64,000 bases of DNA, taken from the NCBI RefSeq assembly GCF_024623785.1, contig NZ_JANKBZ010000011.1:186001-250000 (forward strand), written 5' to 3'. Below, in pieces: positions 48,863 to 56,537 of this stretch. A program made the position numbers and the translations under genes. Positions within the stretch are counted from its first letter, which is position 1. Every line of letters begins with the position of its first letter. The DNA is from Archangium lipolyticum. GTDB lineage: Bacteria > Myxococcota > Myxococcia > Myxococcales > Myxococcaceae. The notes under the pieces are model-generated. The model ran no database searches. It saw nothing but the letters and a program-made list of their open reading frames with translations, and had not been told where the DNA came from.

Positions 48863-49973
48863 GGAGGAACTCCTGCGTGCGTCCGATGACCTCGTCGCGC
48901 TCGGCATCGGTCATGTTGAAGTACAGCGGCAGGCGCACCAGGCACCCCGTCAGCCGCTCGGAGACGGGCAGGCTGGAGCCATCGTGGAACTTCTGCCCCA
49001 TGGGCGACTGGTGCAGGGCCACGTAGTGGAAGGGCGTGATGATGTCGTGCTTGCGCATGTGCGCGATGTAGCCGGTGCGGTGCTCCGGCGAGCGGAAGAC
49101 GATGGCGAACAGGTGCTGGTTGCCGGAGATCCGCGGGGAACCCTTGACGATGTATCCGCCCATGCGCTCCACCGGCTCGGTGAGCGCCTCCTCGTAGGCG
49201 GAGTAGATCTGCTTGCGGCGGGCCTGGATGCGCGGGAGCGCCTCGAGCTGCGTGCTGAGGTAGGCCGCGTTGAGATCCGACAGCACGTAGCTGGAGCCGA
49301 TGTCCACCCACGTGTACTTGTCCACGATGCCGTTCTGGAACTTGCGGCGGTTGGTGCCCTTGTCGCGGATGTACTCGGCCCGATCGATGAGGTTGGGGTC
49401 GCGCAGGGTGAGCGCGCCGCCCTCGCCACAGCCGATGTTCTTCGTCTCGTGGAAGCTGAAGGCCGAGCACACGCCGAAGGTGCCGAGCGGCTTGCCATCG
49501 AAGCTGGCCGCCAGGGCCTGCGCCGCGTCCTCCACGACCGGCACATCGCCGCACAGCTTCAGCAGGGCTTCCATGTCACACGAGTTGCCCGCGTAATGGA
49601 CCACCAGCACGGCCTTGGTCCGCGGATTGAGCAGCTTCTCCACGTGCGCCAGATCCAGGTTGCCGTGCGCGTCCACGTCCGCGAAGACGGGCTTCGCCCC
49701 GCGCAGCGCGAAGGCGTTGGCCGTGGAGACGAAGGTGTACGAGGGGACGATGAACTCGTCGCCCGGCCCCACCTCCAGCAGCAGCGCCGCCATCTCCAGC
49801 GCGTGCGTGCAGGACGTCACCAGCAGCGTGCGCAGCCCGAGCATCTGCTCCAGCATCGCCTCGCAGCGCTTGCCGAAAGGTCCGCCGCCCGCGACGTGGC
49901 CGTTCTTCAAGATGGCCTCGGCCATGGCGGAGAGCTCGGTCCCCAGATGGACCGGTTTATTGAACGGGATCAT
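48852..49973 (-). CDS. wecE: dTDP-4-amino-4,6-dideoxygalactose transaminase
   Basis: This 373-residue PLP enzyme of the DegT/DnrJ/EryC1/StrS fold is very like E. coli WecE (RffA). It has TSCTHALEMAALLLEVGPGDEFIVPSYTFVSTANAFALRGA, VVHYAGNSCDM, VVEDAAQALAASFDGKPLGTFG, and the PLP lysine in AFSFHETKN (Lys178). DKYTWVDIGSSYVLSDLNAAYLSTQL and FHYVALHQSP follow. It aminates dTDP-4-keto-6-deoxyglucose made by RfbB. The next gene but one, wecD, would acetylate the product. A GAGAGGG site precedes the ATG. Confidence 0.92.
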   Translation of the reverse strand: MIPFNKPVHLGTELSAMAEAILKNGHVAGGGPFGKRCEAMLEQMLGLRTLLVTSCTHALEMAALLLEVGPGDEFIVPSYTFVSTANAFALRGAKPVFADVDAHGNLDLAHVEKLLNPRTKAVLVVHYAGNSCDMEALLKLCGDVPVVEDAAQALAASFDGKPLGTFGVCSAFSFHETKNIGCGEGGALTLRDPNLIDRAEYIRDKGTNRRKFQNGIVDKYTWVDIGSSYVLSDLNAAYLSTQLEALPRIQARRKQIYSAYEEALTEPVERMGGYIVKGSPRISGNQHLFAIVFRSPEHRTGYIAHMRKHDIITPFHYVALHQSPMGQKFHDGSSLPVSERLTGCLVRLPLYFNMTDAERDEVIGRTQEFLRAL

Positions 49974-50066
49974 GAAACCCTCTCGTGGGCAGACAGAAGA
50001 GCAGGCTAGCTAACAGAGCAGCGGGGACTGCGTCAAAAGGAGCAAGGCCTCCTGGCGGGTGGTTGC

Positions 50067-50966
50067 TCAACCTCGCTCGCGCCGCCAATCCTCATGGAAG
50101 CGGGCGAGCGATTCGGCCAGCCCCAGGGGCCGGGCCGCCAGCTCGCGGCGGACCTTGTCCACCCGCAGTCCGGAGCGCAGGGGGCGAGGGGCGGAAAGCT
50201 TCAGCTCCGCCATCTTCGTAGAGATCAGGAGCCCCGGGTCGAAGCCGAAGACCTCACACACGGCCTGGCCGAAGCGCACCCGGTTGACCACCTCGGCCCC
50301 ACAGGTGTTCCAGACGCCCCCCAGCCGGCGCACGGCCAGCTCGGCCACCATGGCGGCCACGCTCGGTGCATGGCTGGGCGAGATGAACTGATCCTCGAAC
50401 AGGCGGACGGGCTGCCCCTTCTCCAGGTTGCCCACCAGCCAGGCACCGAAGTTGAGCCGTCCCGTCACGGGAGGCCAGCCGTACACCACCGCCGTCCGGG
50501 CGATGGCACAGCCGGGCGCGAGCACCCGCGCGGCCTGCTCGCCCATGTGCTTGGTGAGCGCGTACACACCTCGCGGGTTGGGAAGGGCCTCCTCGTCGTA
50601 GGGGCCGGCCTCGCCGTCGAAGACGTAGTCCGTGGACACGTGCACCAGGTGCGCCCCGGCCCGGCGCGAGGCCCGGGCCACGAAGGCCGTCGCGTCCACG
50701 TTGGCGGCGAAGGCCGACTCCGGCGCCCGCTCGCACGCGTCCACCTCCGTCATGGAGGCGCAGTGGATGACGGCCTCGGGAGAAGCCTCCGCGAAGGCGG
50801 CGGACACCTCGGCGTCCCGGGTGAGCTCGCAGGACACGTACCGCCAGGAGCCGGTGGCGCGGCGCTCACCGCGTCCGAGCCCCACCACCACGTGTCCCTG
50901 CTCCACGAGCAGCCCGCACGTCCGGCTGCCCACGAGCCCGTTGGCCCCGGTCACCAGGATCCGCAT
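50067..50966 (-). CDS. rfbD: dTDP-4-dehydrorhamnose reductase-like SDR enzyme
   Basis: This 299-residue enzyme of the extended SDR fold has a Rossmann start MRILVTGANGLVGSRTC. It has CASMTEVDACERAPESAFAANVDA, STDYVFDGEAGPYDEEA, and the Tyr-x3-Lys catalytic pair in GVYALTKHMGEQA. The RmlD-type C-terminus RPLRSGLRVDK appears near residue 260. It is the last step of dTDP-L-rhamnose synthesis. It begins 4 bp after rfbB. Related NAD(P)-dependent reductases exist, so the name is likely but not certain; supporting context is that all other rhamnose genes are present in the locus. Confidence 0.85.
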   Translation of the reverse strand: MRILVTGANGLVGSRTCGLLVEQGHVVVGLGRGERRATGSWRYVSCELTRDAEVSAAFAEASPEAVIHCASMTEVDACERAPESAFAANVDATAFVARASRRAGAHLVHVSTDYVFDGEAGPYDEEALPNPRGVYALTKHMGEQAARVLAPGCAIARTAVVYGWPPVTGRLNFGAWLVGNLEKGQPVRLFEDQFISPSHAPSVAAMVAELAVRRLGGVWNTCGAEVVNRVRFGQAVCEVFGFDPGLLISTKMAELKLSAPRPLRSGLRVDKVRRELAARPLGLAESLARFHEDWRRERG

Positions 50967-50970
50967 CGGC

Positions 50971-51996
50971 TCACCCGGCCTGGAGGCGCGTGCTGTACTG
51001 CGTGTCGAAGTAGTCCCGGTAGGCGCCGCTCATCACGCGCTGCCACCACTCGCGGTTGTCCACGTACCAGCGCACCGTCTCCGACAGACCCTGCTCGAAG
51101 GTGTGCGCGGGCGTCCAACCCAGCTCGGCCTTGATCTTCGAGGGATCGATGGCGTAGCGCCGATCGTGCCCCGGCCGGTCCTTCACGTAGCGGATGAGGG
51201 ACTCGGGCTTGCCCAGCAGCGAGAGGATGGCCTTGACGATCTCGATGTTCTTGCGCTCGGCCCCGCCACCGATGTTGTAGACCTCGCCGCCCCGGCCCTT
51301 CTCCAGCGCGAGCAGCAGCGCGTGGCAGTGGTCCTCCACATGGAGCCAGTCGCGCACGTTGGCGCCGTCGCCGTACACCGGCAGCGGCTTGTCGTGCAGG
51401 GCGTTGACGACCATCAGGGGGATGAGCTTCTCGGGGAACTGGTAGCGGCCGTAGTTGTTGGAGCAGCGGGTGACGACCACGTCCAGGCCGAAGGTGTGGT
51501 GCCAGGCCAGCGCGAGCAGATCCGAGCCCGTCTTCGAGGCCGAGTACGGGCTGGAGGGCTGGAGCGGCGAGCTCTCCGTGAAGGCGCCGGTGGGGCCCAG
51601 CGAGCCGTACACCTCGTCGGTGGAGACCATGAGGAAGCGCTTGATGGTACCGTGCTGCCGCGCCGCCTCCAGCAGCCGCTGGGTGCCGAGCACGTTGGTC
51701 TGGACGAAGACCTCGGGGCCGAGGATGGAGCGGTCCACGTGGCTCTCGGCGGCCAGATGCATCACCGCGTCGATGGAGTGCTCACGCATCAGCCGCTCGA
51801 CGAACTCCCGGTCGAGGATGTCCCCGCGGACGAAGACGTGACCCTTGTCGGACTCGAGATCGATGAGGTTCTCGAGGTTGCCGGCATACGTGAGCTTGTC
51901 GAGGTTGACGACCTTCCACTCGGGCCGGACCCGGCGCAGGTACCTGACGAGATTGGAACCGATGAAGCCGCAACCGCCTGTGACGAGGACGTTCAT
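50971..51996 (-). CDS. rfbB: dTDP-glucose 4,6-dehydratase
   Basis: This 341-residue extended SDR enzyme converts dTDP-glucose to dTDP-4-keto-6-deoxyglucose, the branch point for rhamnose and Fuc4NAc. Motifs include NAD-binding [22 protein letters not shown], the catalytic [10 protein letters not shown] and [31 protein letters not shown], and [13 protein letters not shown]. The ATG at 51996 gives the normal start; frame upstream is non-coding. It is the first gene of a seven-gene minus-strand operon and divergent from the GT4 operon. Confidence 0.96.
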   Translation of the reverse strand: MNVLVTGGCGFIGSNLVRYLRRVRPEWKVVNLDKLTYAGNLENLIDLESDKGHVFVRGDILDREFVERLMREHSIDAVMHLAAESHVDRSILGPEVFVQTNVLGTQRLLEAARQHGTIKRFLMVSTDEVYGSLGPTGAFTESSPLQPSSPYSASKTGSDLLALAWHHTFGLDVVVTRCSNNYGRYQFPEKLIPLMVVNALHDKPLPVYGDGANVRDWLHVEDHCHALLLALEKGRGGEVYNIGGGAERKNIEIVKAILSLLGKPESLIRYVKDRPGHDRRYAIDPSKIKAELGWTPAHTFEQGLSETVRWYVDNREWWQRVMSGAYRDYFDTQYSTRLQAG

Positions 51997-52139
51997 GAAA
52001 CCTGCCGAAACGACGAAGAGAGGCTCCCGAGTAGCGGAGCCCCCATCGGCCGTCAAGGAGGCCGTACCTCCGCGGAGCTTGTGTGCCGTATGGCCCGGGT
52101 TGTAAGGGAGCAGGCGTCTTGAGCCCACCGCGACGAGAT

Positions 52140-53747
52140 ATGCGCTCCGCCGCTCCCCCGCTTCGTGCCGTCCATCAACTGGTCCCCCGGCTCGCCTGGG
52201 GTGACGCGGTGGGCAACCAGGTCCGCTACCTGCGCGAGCTGCTGCGCGGCTGGGGCCATGCCTCTGAAATCTACGCGGAGCAGTGGGACGAGGAGTGCAG
52301 CGCCCAGGTCCGCCCGGCCCGGGATTATCCCCGTGAGGCGGATGAGGACTCGCTGCTGCTCATCCACCACAGCTACGAATCGCGGCTCGTCCCGCTCGTC
52401 CGGCGCTCGCCCGGCCGCAAGGCGCTCGTGTACCACAACGTGACGCCCGCCCGGCTGCTCGAGGGCTTCGAGCGCAAGGTGGCGGCCGGCTGCGTGGCGG
52501 CGCGCGAGGAACTGCTCGCCCTCCGGCCGCTCGTGGAGTGCGCGTTCGCCTACTCGCGCTTCAGCGCCGAGGAGCTGGTGGCCGGCGGCTTCCCGAACGT
52601 CTCCGTCATCCCCTTCGCGGTGGACTGGCGCGCCTTCGACGTGGCGCCCGACCCCACCCTGCGTGCCGAGCTGGACGACGGCCACACCAACATCCTCTTC
52701 GTGGGCCGCGCGGTGCCTAGCAAGGGCGTGGATGACGTGCTGCGCGTCTTCACCGCGTACCAGCGTCTGTATCAGCCGCGCAGCCGCCTGCTGGTGGCCG
52801 GTTACCTCAATCGCGACTCGGCCTATGGGGCATGGCTGCTCGGGCTGAGGGACGTGCTCGGACCGGAGCGGGTGCTGCTGCTGGGCCGGGTGAGCGCGGC
52901 CCAGCTCTCCGCCTGCTTCTCCGTGGCCACCGCGTACCTGTCCATGAGCCGGCACGAGGGCTTCGGCGTGCCCCTCCTCGAGTCCATGTACCGGGGCGTA
53001 CCGGTGGTGGCCTACGGTGCGGCGGCCGTGCCCGAGACGATGGCCGGCGCGGGGCTCGCCACCTTGTCGGGAGACCCGGTGGAGGTGGCCCAGCTCCTCG
53101 CGGTGTTGGAGCGCAAGCCCGATCTGCGTGCCCGGGTGGTGGAGGCCCAGCGTGCCCGGCTGCGGGGTCTCGAGCAGGACTCGGTCGCCACCGCCGTGCA
53201 CGAGGCCCTGCGCCCGCTCCTCGAGGGAACGTTCACCCGCCCCGCCCCATCCACCACGGGCCATACGGTGGAGCTGGTGTGTCCCGGCTTCTCGGCGGAG
53301 CCGGAGGCGCCCATGTCCCAGCTCGCGCGGCGGCTGATGGAGCGGCTCCCGAGGGCTCGCGTGCTGTCGCTCCAAGCGGGCGCGCTGCTGACCGCCACCG
53401 CTCCCGCCGTGGACCTCGTTGGAGGGGACGAGGTGTGGCGCTTCAGCCCCGACCTGCCCCTGCCGCGTGGAGCCTCCGGCGAGCTCCCAGGCTCCTCGTC
53501 CCTGGAGACCGCCGTGTGCAGCTCGGGGGCACCGGCCCTCTTCCTCGGCGCGGACACGCGGGTGGCCCGCGACACGGTGCCTCGGATCGGCGAGCGCGCG
53601 TGGGGTGTCACCTTCTCCTCCGAGCGCCCGGCCGGAGTGCCGGACTACGGCGACCGGTTGATCACCCTGGATGCCGGCCGGCACGACGAGGCCGCCGAGC
53701 GCATCATCCATGTCCTCGACACCCGTGGAGGCCTCCGTGCGCGCTGA
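52140..53747 (+). CDS. GT4 family glycosyltransferase
   Basis: This 535-residue GT-B enzyme has an N-terminal acceptor domain ([38 protein letters not shown]) and donor domain with [69 protein letters not shown] (E-x7-E). A C-terminal extension of about 140 residues ([29 protein letters not shown]...) is not part of the GT4 core. The ATG at 52140 is used; a TTG at 52119 with AAGGGAG upstream would add seven residues. First gene of a four-gene coupled operon. Sugar specificity unknown. Confidence 0.85.
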   Translation: MRSAAPPLRAVHQLVPRLAWGDAVGNQVRYLRELLRGWGHASEIYAEQWDEECSAQVRPARDYPREADEDSLLLIHHSYESRLVPLVRRSPGRKALVYHNVTPARLLEGFERKVAAGCVAAREELLALRPLVECAFAYSRFSAEELVAGGFPNVSVIPFAVDWRAFDVAPDPTLRAELDDGHTNILFVGRAVPSKGVDDVLRVFTAYQRLYQPRSRLLVAGYLNRDSAYGAWLLGLRDVLGPERVLLLGRVSAAQLSACFSVATAYLSMSRHEGFGVPLLESMYRGVPVVAYGAAAVPETMAGAGLATLSGDPVEVAQLLAVLERKPDLRARVVEAQRARLRGLEQDSVATAVHEALRPLLEGTFTRPAPSTTGHTVELVCPGFSAEPEAPMSQLARRLMERLPRARVLSLQAGALLTATAPAVDLVGGDEVWRFSPDLPLPRGASGELPGSSSLETAVCSSGAPALFLGADTRVARDTVPRIGERAWGVTFSSERPAGVPDYGDRLITLDAGRHDEAAERIIHVLDTRGGLRAR

Positions 53748-54252
53748 AGACCTGTTGACCCAAGAGCCCTCCGCCGAGGCCGTCGCCGCGGAGACCGCCA
53801 GACTCCCCGCCGCGCCCGAGGCCACGCTGGATGAGGTGCGGCGCCTGCTCGAGGTGTCCGAGCGCGCTCCCTCGTCCCCGGAGTGGCCGCCCGTCCTCCA
53901 GGCGCCGAGGAACAAGAAGGACACCCGCTACGCGGATCCGCCCTCCTCCCACCGCCCCGTGGTGGGCCCGGTGCTGGTGACCGCCAAGCGCGCCTTCCGG
54001 CTCGCCTTCCAGCCGTTCATCAACGAGATCATGCGCCGGCAGGTGGAGTTCAACGAGGCCATCCTCGAGTCGCTCGCCGTCATCTACGAGCACCAGCAGG
54101 AGAGCTCGCGGACCCAGGCCCTCTGGCGGCAGGAGATGGAGCGCCGGCTGGCGCGGCTCGAGGCGGAGCGTGGCGTGGCGGACGCGAAGCCCTCCGACGA
54201 CAAGCCTCGCGCGTCCCGGAAGGCGAAGAAGCCCAAGGGCGGGGCCCGATGA
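53737..54252 (+). CDS. Small helical protein of the glycosyltransferase operon
   Basis: This 171-residue protein starts at a GTG preceded by GTGGAGG and overlaps the previous gene's stop by 11 bp. The N-terminal half is disordered. A conserved-looking block (PVVGPVLVTAKRAFRLAFQPFINEIMRRQVEFNEAILESLAVIYEHQQE) could be an amphipathic helix followed by coiled coil. Similar KRxxR...P...xxQxEFN blocks occur in proteins next to methyltransferases and glycosyltransferases of polysaccharide loci. The C-terminus is Lys/Arg-rich. No enzyme motif is present; it is possibly a membrane-surface adaptor or length regulator. Confidence 0.65.
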   Translation: MRAEDLLTQEPSAEAVAAETARLPAAPEATLDEVRRLLEVSERAPSSPEWPPVLQAPRNKKDTRYADPPSSHRPVVGPVLVTAKRAFRLAFQPFINEIMRRQVEFNEAILESLAVIYEHQQESSRTQALWRQEMERRLARLEAERGVADAKPSDDKPRASRKAKKPKGGAR

Positions 54253-55508
54253 AGATCGCCTTCCTGGCCGGCGACGTCGGCAACATCTCGGGCGGGGCCA
54301 ACGTCATCATCGAGTACGCATGGAGGCTGCGGGCGCTCGGCCACGAGGTGGTGCTCGTCACCCACCAGCCGGTGCGCATCTCCTCGCCCCCCTGGCACCC
54401 GAGGCTGCCGGAGCTGCGCTTCCAGACCTTCACGGAGGCGGCGCACGAGCGCTTCGACTTCGTCTTCGCCACCTGGTGGCTCACCTGGTTCGACCTGTGG
54501 CGCCTGGACAGCGCCGTCTACGGCTACCTGAACCAGAGCCTCGAATCGCGCTTCCGGCCGGAAGGCCACCTCAAGCACCTCAACCGCATCACCTACTCGC
54601 TGCCGCTGCTCTTCGTCACCGAGGCGCGGTGGCTCGCCGAGTTCATCCGTACCGTGCAACCGGCGGGACAGGTGCTCTACGTCCGCAACGGGCTGAGCCG
54701 CGAGCACTTCCCCTGTGTCGAGGCCCCCGCGCCGCGCACCGGTCCGCTCCGGGTGCTCGTGGAAGGCCCCTGGGGCATCGACTTCAAGGGAGTGGCCGAG
54801 ACCTTCGCGCTGCTCGAGGAGGCCCGCGCCAGGGTGGAGCTCCAGGTGGGTTGGCTCTCGTCGAGCAGCGGCGGGCAGGTGCCGGTGGTGGGAGGTCGGC
54901 CCGTCCAGGTGCACGAGCGCATCCCCATCGACCGCGTCCACGAGGTGTATCAGCGGTACGACGTGATGCTGAAGCTCTCCCGGGTCGAGGGCATGTTCGG
55001 CCCGCCGCTGGAGATGTTCTCGCAGGGCGGCACGGCCATCACCTACACCGTCACCGGCTCCGACGAGTACATGGTGCACGGCGAGAACTCGCTCCTGGTG
55101 CCTCCGCACGACCGGCGGCAGCTCCCGCGCTACCTGGAGGCGCTGTCGGCCTCGCCCGCGTACCTCGACCGCCTGCGGGCCGGGGCGCTACGCACCGCCC
55201 GTGCCTTCCCGGACTGGGAGACCAGCATCGGGCAGTTCGAAGGCGAGCTGCGACGGCTCCACGGAGAGGGCCTGCGCAACGAGCACCTCCGCCCCGCGCT
55301 CGCCGCGATGGCGACGATGAAGGAGCACTGGCTCGACGAGGTCCGGCACGTGGCGGAGGTCTCGCTGGACGCCGGCCCTGGCGAGCGGCTGCTGCTCGAG
55401 CGCTACCGGAAGCTCAAGAGGAACCCGGGCATCGAGGCCGTGAAGCGGCTGGTGCCGGACGCCCTGAAGCACTCCGTGCGCGCGTTCTTCACCCGGAGGT
55501 TGGAATGA
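54249..55508 (+). CDS. GT4-like glycosyltransferase
   Basis: This 419-residue protein has GT-B architecture. Its start MKIAFLAGDVGNISGGANVIIEYAWRLRALGHEVVLVTHQP is typical of GT4 enzymes, and the donor domain has RVLVEGPWGIDFKGVAETFALLEEA, DVMLKLSRVEGMFGPPLEMFSQGGTAITYTVTGSDEYMVHGENSLLVP. The E-x7-E pattern is E...GPPLEMFSQGG. The ATG overlaps the stop of the upstream gene (ATGA) and its own stop overlaps the next gene. A long helical C-terminus follows. Specificity unknown. Confidence 0.85.
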   Translation: MKIAFLAGDVGNISGGANVIIEYAWRLRALGHEVVLVTHQPVRISSPPWHPRLPELRFQTFTEAAHERFDFVFATWWLTWFDLWRLDSAVYGYLNQSLESRFRPEGHLKHLNRITYSLPLLFVTEARWLAEFIRTVQPAGQVLYVRNGLSREHFPCVEAPAPRTGPLRVLVEGPWGIDFKGVAETFALLEEARARVELQVGWLSSSSGGQVPVVGGRPVQVHERIPIDRVHEVYQRYDVMLKLSRVEGMFGPPLEMFSQGGTAITYTVTGSDEYMVHGENSLLVPPHDRRQLPRYLEALSASPAYLDRLRAGALRTARAFPDWETSIGQFEGELRRLHGEGLRNEHLRPALAAMATMKEHWLDEVRHVAEVSLDAGPGERLLLERYRKLKRNPGIEAVKRLVPDALKHSVRAFFTRRLE

Positions 55509-56413
55509 GGGTCCTCCCGCCATTGGCACGGATGAAGGTGGCGTTCCTCGGGCGGCCCGTGTTCGAGCCACACGTTCCGCGCACGGCGGAGTGGGCCGAG
55601 TTCCGGTTCTTCGCCCTCGGCGGGGACGGTGGAGTCTCGGCCGCGGACGAGGTGCGCGCCTGGGGCGCCGGGGCCTGTCTCGTCTTCGAGCCGCAGCGGC
55701 TCGATGGGGCTGTCGTGGCGCGGCTCCCCGGGATGAAGGTCGGCATCGTCCCGGCCCCGTTCGATGGGGTCGAGTCCCTCGCGGTGCTCTCGGAGTTCCG
55801 CTGGCTCACCTGGCCCGAATCCCCCATCCCCGCCGGGCTGGCCTCGCTCCCCTGGCTCCAGACACTCCCGCTGCCCGTGGACACGCACCGCTTCACCGGG
55901 GGACCCCGGCTGCAACGGACCGGACTTCTCGTCCCGGAGTGGGCCTCGCCTTCCGCTCCCGTGCTCGAGCGGATTCGCGAGCGGGTCCCCGTCGAGCTGC
56001 TCCCCAGGGGACTGGAACCCTCCGCGCTGCTGGAGCGACTGGAGGGCGCTGGGGTGCTGCTCCACAGCTCCCACGAGCCGCTCGGCCGGAACGATCCCCT
56101 GCCCATGCTGGCGCTCTCGCGGGGCCTGCTGCTCATCGCCGACACGCCCTTCCCCGCCGATTGGTACGTGGAGCCCGAGGACGAGTACCTCCTCCGGAAA
56201 GGAGAGGAGCAGGTGCGAGCGGTCGATGAGCTCGCTCGCATGCCCGGATCCTTCTTCGCCGTGCGCGTGCGTGCCTGGCAGAAATCACGCGAGGCCTTCG
56301 ATGCCTCCGCCGCCTTCCAGCGGCTCTTGCACGATGCCTGTCTGCTGGATGACGTGGAGGGACACCTCGGGCGGATGTCCACGATGGGTCCGGTGAGCGA
56401 CCCGGCGAGCTGA
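55505..56413 (+). CDS. Protein of unknown function in GT operon, GT-B-like
   Basis: This 302-residue protein is coupled to the upstream GT4 gene by an ATGA overlap. It has no complete transferase motif. The pattern of alternating strands and helices (MKVAFLGRPVFEPHVP, VGIVPAPFDGVESLAVLSEFRWLTWPES, LPLPVDTHRFTGG, RTGLLVPEWASP, LLHSSHEPLGRNDPLPMLALSRGLLLIADTPFPADWYVEPEDEYLL) suggests a GT-B-like fold with a reduced donor domain. An internal Met nine codons on is an alternative start. It may be a partner rather than an enzyme. Confidence 0.65.
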   Translation: MRVLPPLARMKVAFLGRPVFEPHVPRTAEWAEFRFFALGGDGGVSAADEVRAWGAGACLVFEPQRLDGAVVARLPGMKVGIVPAPFDGVESLAVLSEFRWLTWPESPIPAGLASLPWLQTLPLPVDTHRFTGGPRLQRTGLLVPEWASPSAPVLERIRERVPVELLPRGLEPSALLERLEGAGVLLHSSHEPLGRNDPLPMLALSRGLLLIADTPFPADWYVEPEDEYLLRKGEEQVRAVDELARMPGSFFAVRVRAWQKSREAFDASAAFQRLLHDACLLDDVEGHLGRMSTMGPVSDPAS

Positions 56414-56479
56414 CCGGGCCCCCCCAGAGGGCAGATGGTCGTCACATGGGACAGGCAACACCCTCCCTCCCAGCAAGAA

Positions 56480-56520
56480 TCACCGGTCGACGCGGCAAGC
56501 CGTGAGCGGCGGACCGGTGA
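56480..56520 (+). promoter_or_regulatory. 9-bp inverted repeat just before the paralogue-2 ribosome-binding site
   Basis: TCACCGGTC (56480-56488) and GACCGGTGA (56512-56520) are perfect inverted repeats with a 23-nt spacer. They end 3 nt before GGGAGAG and 17 nt before the start codon. They could be an operator or an mRNA hairpin. Confidence 0.45.
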
Positions 56521-56537
56521 CATGGGAGAGAGACGAC

